Origin: Thermoplasmata archaeon | Lineage (GTDB): Archaea > Thermoplasmatota > Thermoplasmata > Thermoplasmatales > Thermoplasmataceae | Assembly: GCA_021806345.1 (NCBI GenBank) | Contig: JAJZXP010000446.1 | Coordinates: forward strand, 1 to 10,929 | Length of the DNA stretch: 10,929 nt | Direction of reading: 5' to 3' | Part shown: one piece after another, positions 1 through 8,447 of the stretch | How positions within the stretch are numbered: position 1 is the stretch's first letter | How the letters are laid out: the number at the start of each line of letters is the position of its first letter | Position numbers and translations under genes: made by a program | The notes under the pieces: generated by a model | Seen by the model: only the letters and a program-made list of their open reading frames with translations | Databases searched by the model: none | Told to the model about the DNA's origin: nothing

Positions 1-1
1 A

Positions 2-1921
2 TTATATCTACCAGATGGGTCTTTTACATTTAGTGCAGATGAATTCACTGTTTCTACCCTTAATTTCCTTGGTATTTATCCAACTAATCTAATTTATCTG
101 GGTTCTGTGTCTTTTAATGTTGGAATTTCTCCAGAAACTATTAAAGTAAACTTCCCTGAATTATTTAAAATTACTATCGAAGAATCCGGATTAAATATTG
201 GGGTAAAGTGGGGTATAAACATTTATAATGAGGCTGCAGGAAGCTATTCCTCAAGTAATAACGTATCTGTCGGCACTTCATTATTCCTATTTCTGGCCAA
301 CGGAACCTATACATACGAAGGCAATGGGGGAAATTATACCGCTCTCTCAGGAACGTTGAACGTGACTGGAGCTACAACTAGAGCCATAACATTAACATTT
401 CCAGTTGCTTATTCAGTAGTATTCAGAGCGCCAATGATCCCTCCAGGACTTTTCTGGTACATTACAATTGAAAGGTTTGGTAATCCGTATTACACTTCTC
501 TTGAAAGTTACACTTCAAATAACGTTAGTGCACTCATTCCCTCGGGAAGTTATAACTATACTGCATCTTTTCTTGGCAAATCTGTTACACATCCTTTTAC
601 CATATCTGCATCCACCACCATTAACGTAGTATTCCCATGGATGTACAACTTAACATTTATCCAATCAGGGCTGCCTTCAGGGTCTCAGTGGTATGTTAAT
701 TTTACGGACTATTATTCCGGGCCTCTTTTCTCTTCTTCCTACACGGTTGAACTATTCAATGGAACATATAACTACTGTGCCCAAACTTCGATACAGGGAT
801 ATGCCCCCAAATCAGGAACTGCATATATTTTAGGAAATTCAAAGACGTATACAATATCGTTCACCACAAATTCAGTTTCAAGTTATACAGTAACTTTCAT
901 TCCAAGGGGCCTTCCTTCAGGTACCTTATGGTACGCTGGACTCAGCAATAATAGTGGTGTAAAGACATTAAAATCAGGGTCTGGTGATATCACATTCACA
1001 GAATACAATGGAAGTTACACGTACAATGTATCCACCTCAAACAAAGATTTTACCCCTTCATCATTCGAAGGAACCTTGGCAGTATCAGGAAGTTCTGTCT
1101 CGGAAACTATTAATTTTGTACCTGTTAAGAATATTATCATGTTTGAAGAATCCGGTTTGCCGCCCTACGTAACATGGTTTGTTAATATAACCGGGTCCAA
1201 CGGTACTCTGAGGATTGAAGGAACCGGGAATTTAAGTAGTTCTGTGACCAATGGTAGTTACACATTCACAGTGGCTTCTGGTGATAGGAGTTATGCACCT
1301 TCTATTCACAATGGAGAATTTACAATGTCAGGGAACAAGGTAATAGAATTGGTTACTTTTACATCGATAAAATATGTGGTTTCATTTAATGTAAGTGGAC
1401 TGCCATCAGGTTCGATCTGGATGATTAATATTACAAATGGAATCTCTCTGTCATCAACTAATACATCAATATCCACCACACTCATGAATGGTACTTATAC
1501 ATATACCTCAAGCAACAGCACATTCTTCTATCCACTGATTTATAGGGGAACTTTTACAATTGAAGGGCACTCTATAACTGTAAGCGTACAATATATCCAC
1601 TATTCATATATTACTGGTTCAGTATTTCCAACGAATGCCATAGTCATCATAAACGGTATGCAGATCCAGGTAATTTCGGGGGTATTCAATAAAAGCGTCG
1701 CTGAAGGATCATACCAGATCGTAGTTTCAGAAACAGGATATAAATCTTACTTTGGCAATGTTACAATTTCCCAGGCAGATCAGGTAATCCATATAACAGT
1801 AAATCTTACAAAACTTTCAACACCGCCTACCTCATCTCCAGTATACGTGTATGCTGCTATATCTGCAGTAATAGCGCTTCTAGCCATTGCGGGGATTATA
1901 GTTTATATTAGAAAGAAATAA
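2..1921 (+). CDS. Cell-surface repeat protein with ESGLP-type units, PEGA-like domain and C-terminal anchor (5' partial)
   Basis: The frame is open from base 2, so the gene begins outside the window; the GTG at 107 is internal, because the residues before it (such as LPDGSFTF) already read like the end of a repeat unit. The visible 639 residues hold six units of about 80 residues starting near 55, 137, 215, 295, 377 and 458. Each has a hydrophobic strand, a G-L/I-P-like turn and a conserved Trp (SGLPSGSQWYV, RGLPSGTLWYA, SGLPSGSIWMI), then usually NGTY or NGSY. Residues ~535-602 resemble a PEGA domain (TGSVFPTNAIVIING, then EGSYQIVVSETGYKSY). A Thr/Ser/Pro-rich linker, a membrane helix (~614-636) and a basic RKK end follow. 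I infer an extracellular beta-sandwich stalk or adhesin anchored by its C-terminus. A signal peptide is expected upstream of the window. Ligand unknown. Confidence 0.88.
   Translation, partial: LYLPDGSFTFSADEFTVSTLNFLGIYPTNLIYLGSVSFNVGISPETIKVNFPELFKITIEESGLNIGVKWGINIYNEAAGSYSSSNNVSVGTSLFLFLANGTYTYEGNGGNYTALSGTLNVTGATTRAITLTFPVAYSVVFRAPMIPPGLFWYITIERFGNPYYTSLESYTSNNVSALIPSGSYNYTASFLGKSVTHPFTISASTTINVVFPWMYNLTFIQSGLPSGSQWYVNFTDYYSGPLFSSSYTVELFNGTYNYCAQTSIQGYAPKSGTAYILGNSKTYTISFTTNSVSSYTVTFIPRGLPSGTLWYAGLSNNSGVKTLKSGSGDITFTEYNGSYTYNVSTSNKDFTPSSFEGTLAVSGSSVSETINFVPVKNIIMFEESGLPPYVTWFVNITGSNGTLRIEGTGNLSSSVTNGSYTFTVASGDRSYAPSIHNGEFTMSGNKVIELVTFTSIKYVVSFNVSGLPSGSIWMINITNGISLSSTNTSISTTLMNGTYTYTSSNSTFFYPLIYRGTFTIEGHSITVSVQYIHYSYITGSVFPTNAIVIINGMQIQVISGVFNKSVAEGSYQIVVSETGYKSYFGNVTISQADQVIHITVNLTKLSTPPTSSPVYVYAAISAVIALLAIAGIIVYIRKK
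164..1603 (+). repeat. Six tandem ~80-aa ESGLP-type protein repeats (degenerate)
   Basis: Unit starts, at bases 164, 410, 644, 884, 1130 and 1373, are spaced 78-82 codons apart. Shared features are an aromatic/hydrophobic strand, E/Q-S-G-L-P-x-G, an invariant Trp about 14-16 residues into the unit, and N-G-T/S-Y-x-Y near residue 45-50. The DNA is diverged between units, so this is an old protein-level repeat rather than a recent DNA duplication. The second unit has lost the SGLP consensus (RAPMIPPGLFW). Confidence 0.8.
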
Positions 1922-1938
1922 CAGTGTTTAACACTGTT
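1920..1938 (+). terminator. Perfect 9-bp inverted repeat overlapping the stop codon
   Basis: The arms at 1920-1928 (aacagtgtt) and 1930-1938 (aacactgtt) are exact complements around a single T, and the left arm starts inside the TAA stop. A transcript could fold there at the end of the surface-protein mRNA. There is no long T-run after it, which archaeal intrinsic termination usually needs, so the terminator role is a guess; the palindrome itself is certain. Confidence 0.35.
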
Positions 1939-2114
1939 ACAACATTTTAGTCATATTTACATACTCAGACTGATCGTTACAAGCAGTTTGGATATAATCC
2001 TACTAATTTGGTCTATAAGGCCTCAAACCAACAATGTAAACTATAAAGCTCACTGTTTATATCGTAAGTTAAATTAAAACCGCGGATCTTTGACCTGATA
2101 GAGAAATGAATCAA

Positions 2115-2155
2115 GCGAACTACTCTTTCAAGTATTAATAAGAAGAGATGTTCGC
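2115..2155 (-). terminator. Hairpin just downstream of the STAND gene stop
   Basis: Arms 2115-2127 and 2143-2155 pair at 11 of 13 positions (gcgaac and ctctt blocks with two central mismatches) around a 15-base loop. The hairpin begins 2 bases past the stop codon of the minus-strand STAND gene. Its position fits a 3' end or mRNA-stability element between convergent genes. No strong U-tract follows on the minus strand. Confidence 0.3.
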
Positions 2156-2157
2156 AC

Positions 2158-4560
2158 TTATTTCCGTAGACTTATCATCTCCACTTTTATATTCTCCAAA
2201 TTCTTTAGGAACTGGAAACATCCATTTAGATTTAATTCTTCAGCAAGTTGGGATTTGATCCTGTCTGCTTCAATTTGTTTGCCCATTGATAGCATTATAG
2301 TGTATTCTGTTAAACGAGCAATACAAAAACTTGGAAAATCTTTTGAAAGTAATTCCTTTGCATCGTTTACTTTTAAGATCGATTTTGAATAATTTTTATT
2401 TTTTAAAAAGAGTTGTGCTTCGGCGAGTCTGAGCATACCTAGGGTACCTTTGTCTGAAGTAGTACCTGTGACTCTCTTCGCAGACCTAAGGTCAATTTTA
2501 GCACCATCTATATTGGCAGACATAATGTCATTCATTATCTTATGTGAGAGGCAAAACACAAGGTCTCTGGGATTATAAGAGGTGCTTTCAAATATTTGGA
2601 TTGCCTCTTGAAACAGGTCATCTGCAAGACCGTGTTTACCCAAGGCCGACAAAAAAATAGCTTTTTCTACAATACAGTCAGCATAACTATAGAATGCTTT
2701 CATAGAAAGAAAACCTTCTATGGCCTGATCTATGATTGGTAATGCGTTGATAATAGAGTCGCTTAAATAAGTGGTCCATGCAAAGTTAGCCAAACTGACA
2801 TAAAGGTTTCTCTTCTCCCCTTTGGAATTGTAAACCGTAATAGTTCTTTGTAAGTAGGCATGCGCTAAAGATATCTTTCCTTCCATTACGAGTGCCCCTG
2901 AAAGATTTAACAAAATGTTGGCTTCAAGAAGATCATCATGACCGCGGGTCTTTGACAAAGCCTTCTGAAGAAGTTCAATGGATTTTTTTGGTTCACCCAG
3001 TTCCTCAAATATCTGAGATTCCCCGGACATCGCTTTCACTTCCACCTCCATGCTTAAGCTACTTTTTCTGACCTGACGGAATAGACTTAATGCCTTTTCA
3101 TGTTCCCCCTTCATTAATAAAATCTTGCCCATCCATAAACAAATCCATTCCCTTGCCAAACCTTCTCCAACATGAGCCAGAGAGCCTTTGAGTTCTGCGA
3201 GAACATTTTCAAGGAAACCAGAATCAATGAGAAAGGGTATTATTTTGTTTAACGTTTCAGCGATACTATTGTCATCACCGCATCTAATGATGTGATAAAG
3301 ACCTTCAATTTGGGATTCTGACCTTTCACTGTTTAAGTAATAATTGGCAATCTTTCTATGTTTATCTTGCTTTCTTTCTGTCATTCCATAAACTATTTCA
3401 CGGATAAAATCGCTCATTGTGATATTGTCGTCTCTGAGTTGTAAAAAGCCAAGATATTGAGCCTCTTCCAGAACGGAACGGTCAATTTTTCCAAAAATAG
3501 TATCTAGTTCTTTAATCTGTATATCTCCACGGAAATATGAAAGATTATGAAGTATATCAGAAATATTATTTCCCAAAGCATCTAGAATTTCCCTGAACAT
3601 GAAACTTTTTGATCGCCAGTTAACATCATTTAACCTTCCTTGTAGTGTATTAAAAAGCTTGATCATTAATGGATGCCCACCAGTAATTTTATAAACATCT
3701 CCTGGGTTAATAGAACCTCCAGAGAGCTCAGCTGAAGATAATCTGTCGAGACCACCAAGATGTATGAATGAAACTGAGTCTGCGTTAAAGGGGAGGGTAC
3801 CGGTACTGATCATTTTAACTGTAATCTTGGGTTCGCTTCTAATCAGGTCCTGCAAAAAGCTTATAATCTCTGGGTCCCTACATCTTTGCAGATCATCAAC
3901 TATGAATAAAGCACCAGATTTTCTCAGGTAGTACATAGATATATCTAAATGATACCTATAATCTGGCTCATTCTTTATAAGATTCAGCGGGTGTTCCAAT
4001 CCACAATCTTTCAAAAAAACAGCGAGCTTCATAATTAGATATTTTAGGGTATCACTTTCCCTAATACTATGCCAAAATATTTGGCGACCTGTTTCGGTTG
4101 CGTATTTTGCCACAAGGGTTGTCTTACCTATTCCCGGGATACCAGTTACCAGAACATGTTCGCTCTCTTTTAGAATATTAAGTTCCTCCTTTCTCCCATA
4201 AAATTTAGATACATGGGGAATCGTTGATTTATAAGCTTCTAGAAAAAGAGAACGATCTGCATGATCACTGGGTGACGTAACCACTGTGATCTTTCCATCC
4301 AAAAAAGAAAAACTTAATTTGTTGATGTCAAGTCTATACATCTTTATTGGTTTTTTATTTAATAAGACCCAGTATTCAACTACCAAACCTACTTGTTTCA
4401 TAGCTCCTACTTTTTCTGAAATCCTGGTTTCAGGTTCTGTTAACAATTCAGCAAGCTCTTTATTGTACGAAGGTTTGATAGAAAGTATCTTAATGATATT
4501 AAGACATTTTTTGTCCGATAATACCTTCAATATTTGTGGAACCGCATCAGTTGTTTCCAT
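2158..4560 (-). CDS. Winged-helix STAND ATPase with TPR-like C-terminus (putative transcription regulator)
   Basis: This 800-residue protein has a MalT-like plan. Residues ~5-85 form an ArsR-like winged helix (KVLSDKKCLNIIKILS, then KELAELL and KQVGLV). The nucleotide-binding domain begins with FYGRKEEL (120-127), then Walker A GIPGIGKTT (140-148), Walker B LFIVDD (218-223) and the GxP motif GGHPL (294-298) typical of NB-ARC/STAND ATPases. The fourth strand ends in ISTGT, without the Arg often seen as a sensor. A second winged helix (~335-395) is followed by helical TPR-like repeats (~465-790). No nuclease, TIR, protease or membrane segment is visible. STAND proteins switch between ADP-bound and ATP-bound oligomeric forms on ligand sensing; here the output is inferred to be DNA binding. 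ATG start at 4560 follows a TATA-like element and has no clear Shine-Dalgarno. Signal and targets unknown. Confidence 0.85.
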   Translation of the reverse strand: METTDAVPQILKVLSDKKCLNIIKILSIKPSYNKELAELLTEPETRISEKVGAMKQVGLVVEYWVLLNKKPIKMYRLDINKLSFSFLDGKITVVTSPSDHADRSLFLEAYKSTIPHVSKFYGRKEELNILKESEHVLVTGIPGIGKTTLVAKYATETGRQIFWHSIRESDTLKYLIMKLAVFLKDCGLEHPLNLIKNEPDYRYHLDISMYYLRKSGALFIVDDLQRCRDPEIISFLQDLIRSEPKITVKMISTGTLPFNADSVSFIHLGGLDRLSSAELSGGSINPGDVYKITGGHPLMIKLFNTLQGRLNDVNWRSKSFMFREILDALGNNISDILHNLSYFRGDIQIKELDTIFGKIDRSVLEEAQYLGFLQLRDDNITMSDFIREIVYGMTERKQDKHRKIANYYLNSERSESQIEGLYHIIRCGDDNSIAETLNKIIPFLIDSGFLENVLAELKGSLAHVGEGLAREWICLWMGKILLMKGEHEKALSLFRQVRKSSLSMEVEVKAMSGESQIFEELGEPKKSIELLQKALSKTRGHDDLLEANILLNLSGALVMEGKISLAHAYLQRTITVYNSKGEKRNLYVSLANFAWTTYLSDSIINALPIIDQAIEGFLSMKAFYSYADCIVEKAIFLSALGKHGLADDLFQEAIQIFESTSYNPRDLVFCLSHKIMNDIMSANIDGAKIDLRSAKRVTGTTSDKGTLGMLRLAEAQLFLKNKNYSKSILKVNDAKELLSKDFPSFCIARLTEYTIMLSMGKQIEADRIKSQLAEELNLNGCFQFLKNLENIKVEMISLRK

Positions 4561-4587
4561 AGTTTATGCAGAGATTCATCTGATTCA

Positions 4588-4604
4588 GAATATTTAAGTT
4601 TTTC
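4588..4604 (-). promoter_or_regulatory. Archaeal BRE/TATA-like promoter of the STAND gene
   Basis: Read on the minus strand this is GAAAAACTTAAATATTC: a purine-rich BRE-like stretch followed by a CTTAAATA TATA-like box about 31-38 bases upstream of the ATG. Initiation about 25 bases downstream would give a leader of roughly 10 bases. It suggests the gene can be transcribed on its own, despite being downstream of and codirectional with the surface-protein gene 173 bases away. Confidence 0.5.
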
Positions 4605-4733
4605 ATACAATGATCCTTATGATTATGAATTAATTTGGCGTAACTGTATTATATAGAAATATCTATTTTTAAGAAATTTGTTACACTCAATTTACTTTAC
4701 AAACACATTTAGTTTATAGAGCAAATTATTCAT

Positions 4734-7700
4734 CTACCAGAGCCCTCTTTTTTTGCTTAAGAAGATTACAAACATTATAATAATTACAGAGGCTGCTAGG
4801 AGTAAAGTTATCAAAAGTATCCCGTCTAAATTGGATGAAGTCGGGGATGAATTAGGTTTAAAATAGACCATAATGGAAAGTGGCTGTCCCTTTATACTAA
4901 CACTTCCATTTTTTGGCATAGTTGTATATCCTGCTTTAGGAGTAATAGCGAATGAGTAAGTTCCGTTGTTTTCATCAAATGTAATGTTATTTCCGGTAGA
5001 ATTTTCATTTTTGCCGTTAAGATTTACGAACCACTCTGTTCCTTTGGGAAGACCAGATTCCTCAAATTTTACGACATATAGTGATACTACCGATCCATTC
5101 CCTGTGAAAGTTATCGTAATTACAGGTACAGGTCCTCTGACTGTAAGTGATCCAGAAGAAGGCGATGGAGAAAAACCATTTACTGATCCTATTGAATAAT
5201 CATACGTTCCGTTTGATACAACGAAAATGATTGAGGAATCGGTTGACGAAGTAGAGATACCTCCAAAGTTTACATACCATGTTTGTCCAGGAGAAAGTCC
5301 TGTTTCAAAGAAGGTCACATTGTATTGGGAATAGTGATCTGATATTATTGAAACAGTATCAGAACCCATGTTCATAATATATAAATCAGAGGCTGCTCCT
5401 CCTAATACAATAGATTCAGGATTATACCCAACAGGAACGCTTCCAATATATGTGCTATTGGAAACATTTACAAAAAATATGGATGAAGGGTTGCCATTAT
5501 AGCTATAATTGGTGATAGCTAAAGTATTGCTCTCCTGGTCAAAGGCTATTGATGTGCCGGCATTCGGAATATTGATAGTTTTTACTATTTGTCCGGAATT
5601 GACGTTTGTTTCCATTACAATGCCGGCCGTACCTATGAGATAAAGATATCCATTAGAAGGTACAAAGACACTCCCTGTAACCGAATACCACGATGGTACT
5701 GTAATATTTTTCAATACTACAATACCGGATATTATGCTAATATTCCCTGTGCAAGAATCAGTCAAAAAAACGTTGCCGTTAAGATTGTCCAAAGAAAGTG
5801 AAAATACCGTTTGACCATTAGTTTGGATAGGAATTTCACCAACCACTTTTTCCGTTGTGGTATTTATTATTGAAAGCGCTTTAGCTCCCCCTTCATATAC
5901 ATAAAGATATTGATTATAAGAATCAAACAAAAGTTCGGACGGGTTAGAATTAGTTCCTGTGTTTATGTATCCTAAAATATTCGCAGAAGAAGCATTGAGT
6001 ATTGCTATATTGTTTGTTTCAAGGTCCGAAACATATAGAATACCATTTTCTGGATCAAGTGCAACCCCGGAAGGCATACTCAAACCGGAATTAACGCTGA
6101 ACACCGACAAATCAGATGTGTTAATAGCATACAGTGCAACGGAATTCACAAGATATACAATATTATTGGTTTTGTCATATACCATGGCCGAACTTCCGTA
6201 TTGTTGATCAGATTGATAGAAATCCCCGGTATATGCCCTGTAACTGTTCAGGTCTATAGTGTTCCTTACATATGGAGAGGATACATTAATCTCTCTGACA
6301 TAGGATACAGTTACCCTGTAACACCCATATACAGTCAAATGTAGTACACCTGATTCAGGATAAACGTTGTAACCAGTTTCAGTTGAGGCCTTAAAAATAT
6401 AGTTACCCAGGGAGAATGTAAAATAAATATGAGTAAAATTGGAGGAATGTGTAACCCCCCCAATTGTAACATTCCATTCAGTTCCTAACGATAACCCACT
6501 TTCAATAAATATCGCTGTAGCATTGGAAAGAAAGCCAAAGTTGACCACGATTGTAACGTTCTTCCCAGAAATATTAAAAGTTCCACTCTTCACAGTTGGA
6601 TAACCATAATAATTGTTGTATACGTGGTACTTGTAACTTCCATTTTGTGCGATGAACGTCATCTGGTTAAGTGAATAATAAGTAAACCCTCCGAACTGTG
6701 AATATAAATCACTCTCTGAATAAGTTGTTGAGTTAGATAGCTCACCCACCCAGTCATTACCAGATTGTATATTTATGGCATTAATTGTAACTGTAAAATA
6801 ACCATTTTCGAGATAAAAGTCCACACTCCTGTTATACTCCCCTGTTGAAACGTTTAAGTAATGTGAGTAGGAATTTTCAACCACACCTGTGAATGGGCTC
6901 TGCCAATAGGACAGTGTGAAAGTAGTATTAACTATATAGGTTGAAGCAGGTAGGAAAAATGTTACTTCGGGATAAGCACTATAAGAGTATCCGATCCAGG
7001 TGCCGTTTTGATAAATGTACATATACCATGCTGCACCAAATGGCATACCCGTCTCGTTATAATTCACCTGGTAAAAGTGAAATATCTGTGGCTGCGCTGA
7101 ACCTTTAACTGATATTGTTTTAGCAGAAGATACATAATCGGAATCAACACAAACGCCATTTGAGCTAACGAACCAATTGTTCCTCAGATGATACGTGTAG
7201 GAACCGTTTGACAGGAAAAGCGTTAATTCTGGAGAATAAGTTCCTATAAATAATAAAGAGGAACCTACTGTAATTGAGATTCCCCAGCTGGCATTGGATA
7301 AATTGATACCAGTTTCCTGGAAGGTTGTCGCAATAATTCCCTTGAATAACACATCTTCTGAATTCATGCCTTTTGTAATATTCATCGGTAAGGGCGTAAT
7401 ATTTGAGTAAGTCAAATATCCGTTTGAATAAACACATTTTGTGTAAGTATAATTCCCAGACTCCAGATATATTGAAAAAGCACCAGAATCTGTCTCTGCT
7501 GTAATTATTGTATTTGGTAAAATACTTTTGTCTGTGATAGCTATTGTCCAAAAAGCGCCGGGAGGAAGACCAGTTTCATTGATAGTAACATTCTGGAGAT
7601 TAAATGTTACATAAGAGATCGATTTTGATGTGTTAACATAACCTTTTGCAAAGTAGTAACTGAAGCCTGTTTTAAGTACCACTTCTGCCGTGTACGTATA

Positions 7701-8447
7701 GTTACCGGCAAGCACATAAACTGTAAATGTGCTGGAAGTAGCATATATTGAGTTTCCATAGTTTGATTTGTTAGTCAGTGTTATCTCCCATTCAAATGGA
7801 TAACCTGAAGCAGAGAAGACTATTGAATCAAAGGAAAAAGAAATCTGTAAGTTATTATTGCTTATAGCTACGTTTCCGCTTGTAGCTAAAATCTGCATAT
7901 TATTTGCCGTAGTATATACACAGTAAAAATAACTGCCATTAACTACCACAAATACTATTGAGGAATTAGTACTGCTCTCATAGGCACTGAATCCGGAAAT
8001 ATCAGAGATTTCGACTTTCCATTGATCTCCTGAAGGTATTCCGGTTTCCTTGAAATCTAAAGTATTGAAAACCAAATTCACGACGGAATCTCCTCCCATA
8101 ACATCCACTGTTCCGCTTGAAAGATAGGAATTCTCACCCATAACATAAGTAAAATATAAGTAACTAGAATTCGAAACACTAAAAGTAATAGATGTAAGAT
8201 TGGTTGTTTTATAATATGCACCTAACTGAACTGACCATACTGTGCCAGAAGGTAAACCAATCTCAACGAATGCAACCGAATATTGACTATTTTGAAGTAT
8301 TATCCTTTTTGAGAGGGGAAAAGACGCACTATGATTTAGATGAGTTAAATGACTTGGTGAGCCAGAGTTTACATTACTCGTGGGAACCATGAGAATTAAC
8401 ACTAGAATTGCCACAAACAAAACAATCGATCTGCTTTTTGTTAACAT
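4734..8447 (-). CDS. Large secreted surface protein: ESGLP-type repeats with an embedded YVTN-like beta-propeller and C-terminal anchor
   Basis: 1237 residues. A signal peptide (basic TKSR, then a hydrophobic run to about residue 22, cleavage near 29) precedes eight repeat units starting near 55, 128, 208, 286, 371, 459, 549 and 643. Clear examples are VEIGLPSGTVW, KETGIPSGDQW and NETGLPPGAFW. Residues ~745-1040 form seven ~40-residue YVTN/NHL-like blades (ALDPENGILYVSD, LLFDSYNQYLYVYE). Two more units follow at ~1042 (FETGLSPGQTW) and ~1124 (EESGLPKGTEW). A Ser/Pro linker, a membrane helix (~1208-1231) and SKKRGLW end the protein. N-glycosylation sequons are frequent. It is probably a stalk-plus-propeller S-layer-associated or adhesion protein; binding partner unknown. 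The ATG at 8447 is placed directly before the signal peptide, and only a weak TATA-like element (8471-8480) lies upstream. Confidence 0.9.
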   Translation of the reverse strand: MLTKSRSIVLFVAILVLILMVPTSNVNSGSPSHLTHLNHSASFPLSKRIILQNSQYSVAFVEIGLPSGTVWSVQLGAYYKTTNLTSITFSVSNSSYLYFTYVMGENSYLSSGTVDVMGGDSVVNLVFNTLDFKETGIPSGDQWKVEISDISGFSAYESSTNSSIVFVVVNGSYFYCVYTTANNMQILATSGNVAISNNNLQISFSFDSIVFSASGYPFEWEITLTNKSNYGNSIYATSSTFTVYVLAGNYTYTAEVVLKTGFSYYFAKGYVNTSKSISYVTFNLQNVTINETGLPPGAFWTIAITDKSILPNTIITAETDSGAFSIYLESGNYTYTKCVYSNGYLTYSNITPLPMNITKGMNSEDVLFKGIIATTFQETGINLSNASWGISITVGSSLLFIGTYSPELTLFLSNGSYTYHLRNNWFVSSNGVCVDSDYVSSAKTISVKGSAQPQIFHFYQVNYNETGMPFGAAWYMYIYQNGTWIGYSYSAYPEVTFFLPASTYIVNTTFTLSYWQSPFTGVVENSYSHYLNVSTGEYNRSVDFYLENGYFTVTINAINIQSGNDWVGELSNSTTYSESDLYSQFGGFTYYSLNQMTFIAQNGSYKYHVYNNYYGYPTVKSGTFNISGKNVTIVVNFGFLSNATAIFIESGLSLGTEWNVTIGGVTHSSNFTHIYFTFSLGNYIFKASTETGYNVYPESGVLHLTVYGCYRVTVSYVREINVSSPYVRNTIDLNSYRAYTGDFYQSDQQYGSSAMVYDKTNNIVYLVNSVALYAINTSDLSVFSVNSGLSMPSGVALDPENGILYVSDLETNNIAILNASSANILGYINTGTNSNPSELLFDSYNQYLYVYEGGAKALSIINTTTEKVVGEIPIQTNGQTVFSLSLDNLNGNVFLTDSCTGNISIISGIVVLKNITVPSWYSVTGSVFVPSNGYLYLIGTAGIVMETNVNSGQIVKTINIPNAGTSIAFDQESNTLAITNYSYNGNPSSIFFVNVSNSTYIGSVPVGYNPESIVLGGAASDLYIMNMGSDTVSIISDHYSQYNVTFFETGLSPGQTWYVNFGGISTSSTDSSIIFVVSNGTYDYSIGSVNGFSPSPSSGSLTVRGPVPVITITFTGNGSVVSLYVVKFEESGLPKGTEWFVNLNGKNENSTGNNITFDENNGTYSFAITPKAGYTTMPKNGSVSIKGQPLSIMVYFKPNSSPTSSNLDGILLITLLLAASVIIIMFVIFLSKKRGLW
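4857..5324 (-). repeat. Two membrane-proximal ESGLP-type units
   Basis: Units at residues ~1042 and ~1124 are the closest to consensus in the protein (FETGLSPGQTWYV and EESGLPKGTEWFV, each with an NGTY sequon). They sit between the propeller and the membrane anchor. Confidence 0.75.
5328..6215 (-). other. Seven-bladed YVTN/NHL-like beta-propeller domain
   Basis: Seven blades of about 40-46 residues (approximately 751-788, 789-832, 833-878, 879-920, 921-964, 965-1009 and 1010-1039). Most have a strand pattern such as GILYVSD, then an I-x-I or L-x-I strand with N-x-S/T (IAILNASS, LSIINTTT), then a turn of the type G-x-I-x-x-G. The blade count is by eye. Confidence 0.7.
6288..8285 (-). repeat. 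Eight N-terminal ESGLP-type units of the large surface protein
   Basis: Spacing of the unit starts is about 73, 80, 78, 85, 88, 90 and 94 residues, so the loops grow toward the propeller. The third unit (SASGYPFEW) and the seventh (INIQSGNDW) have lost most of the turn motif but keep the Trp. Confidence 0.7.
8361..8447 (-). other. Signal peptide of the large surface protein
   Basis: Residues 1-29: a basic start (Lys4, Arg6), a hydrophobic core (IVLFVAILVLILMV) and a small-residue region before the mature Ser/Thr-rich chain. This is a Sec-type secretion signal by inspection. Confidence 0.75.

Noticed and set aside
107..109. GTG as the start of the first surface protein
   Set aside because: The frame is open from base 2, and the 35 preceding codons continue the repeat pattern, so the true start lies outside the window.
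2158..4560. An Avs-like antiviral STAND protein
   Set aside because: Avs proteins carry an N-terminal effector such as a nuclease or protease. Here the N-terminus is a winged helix, with no effector domain and no defence genes nearby, so a transcription regulator fits better.
4286..4597. 103-codon plus-strand reading frame over the start of the STAND gene
   Set aside because: It is antisense to a well-supported gene and to its promoter, and shows no recognisable domain.
7165..7551. 128-codon minus-strand reading frame inside the large surface gene
   Set aside because: It is an alternative frame of the same strand within a gene whose own frame shows continuous repeat structure, and it has no recognisable features.
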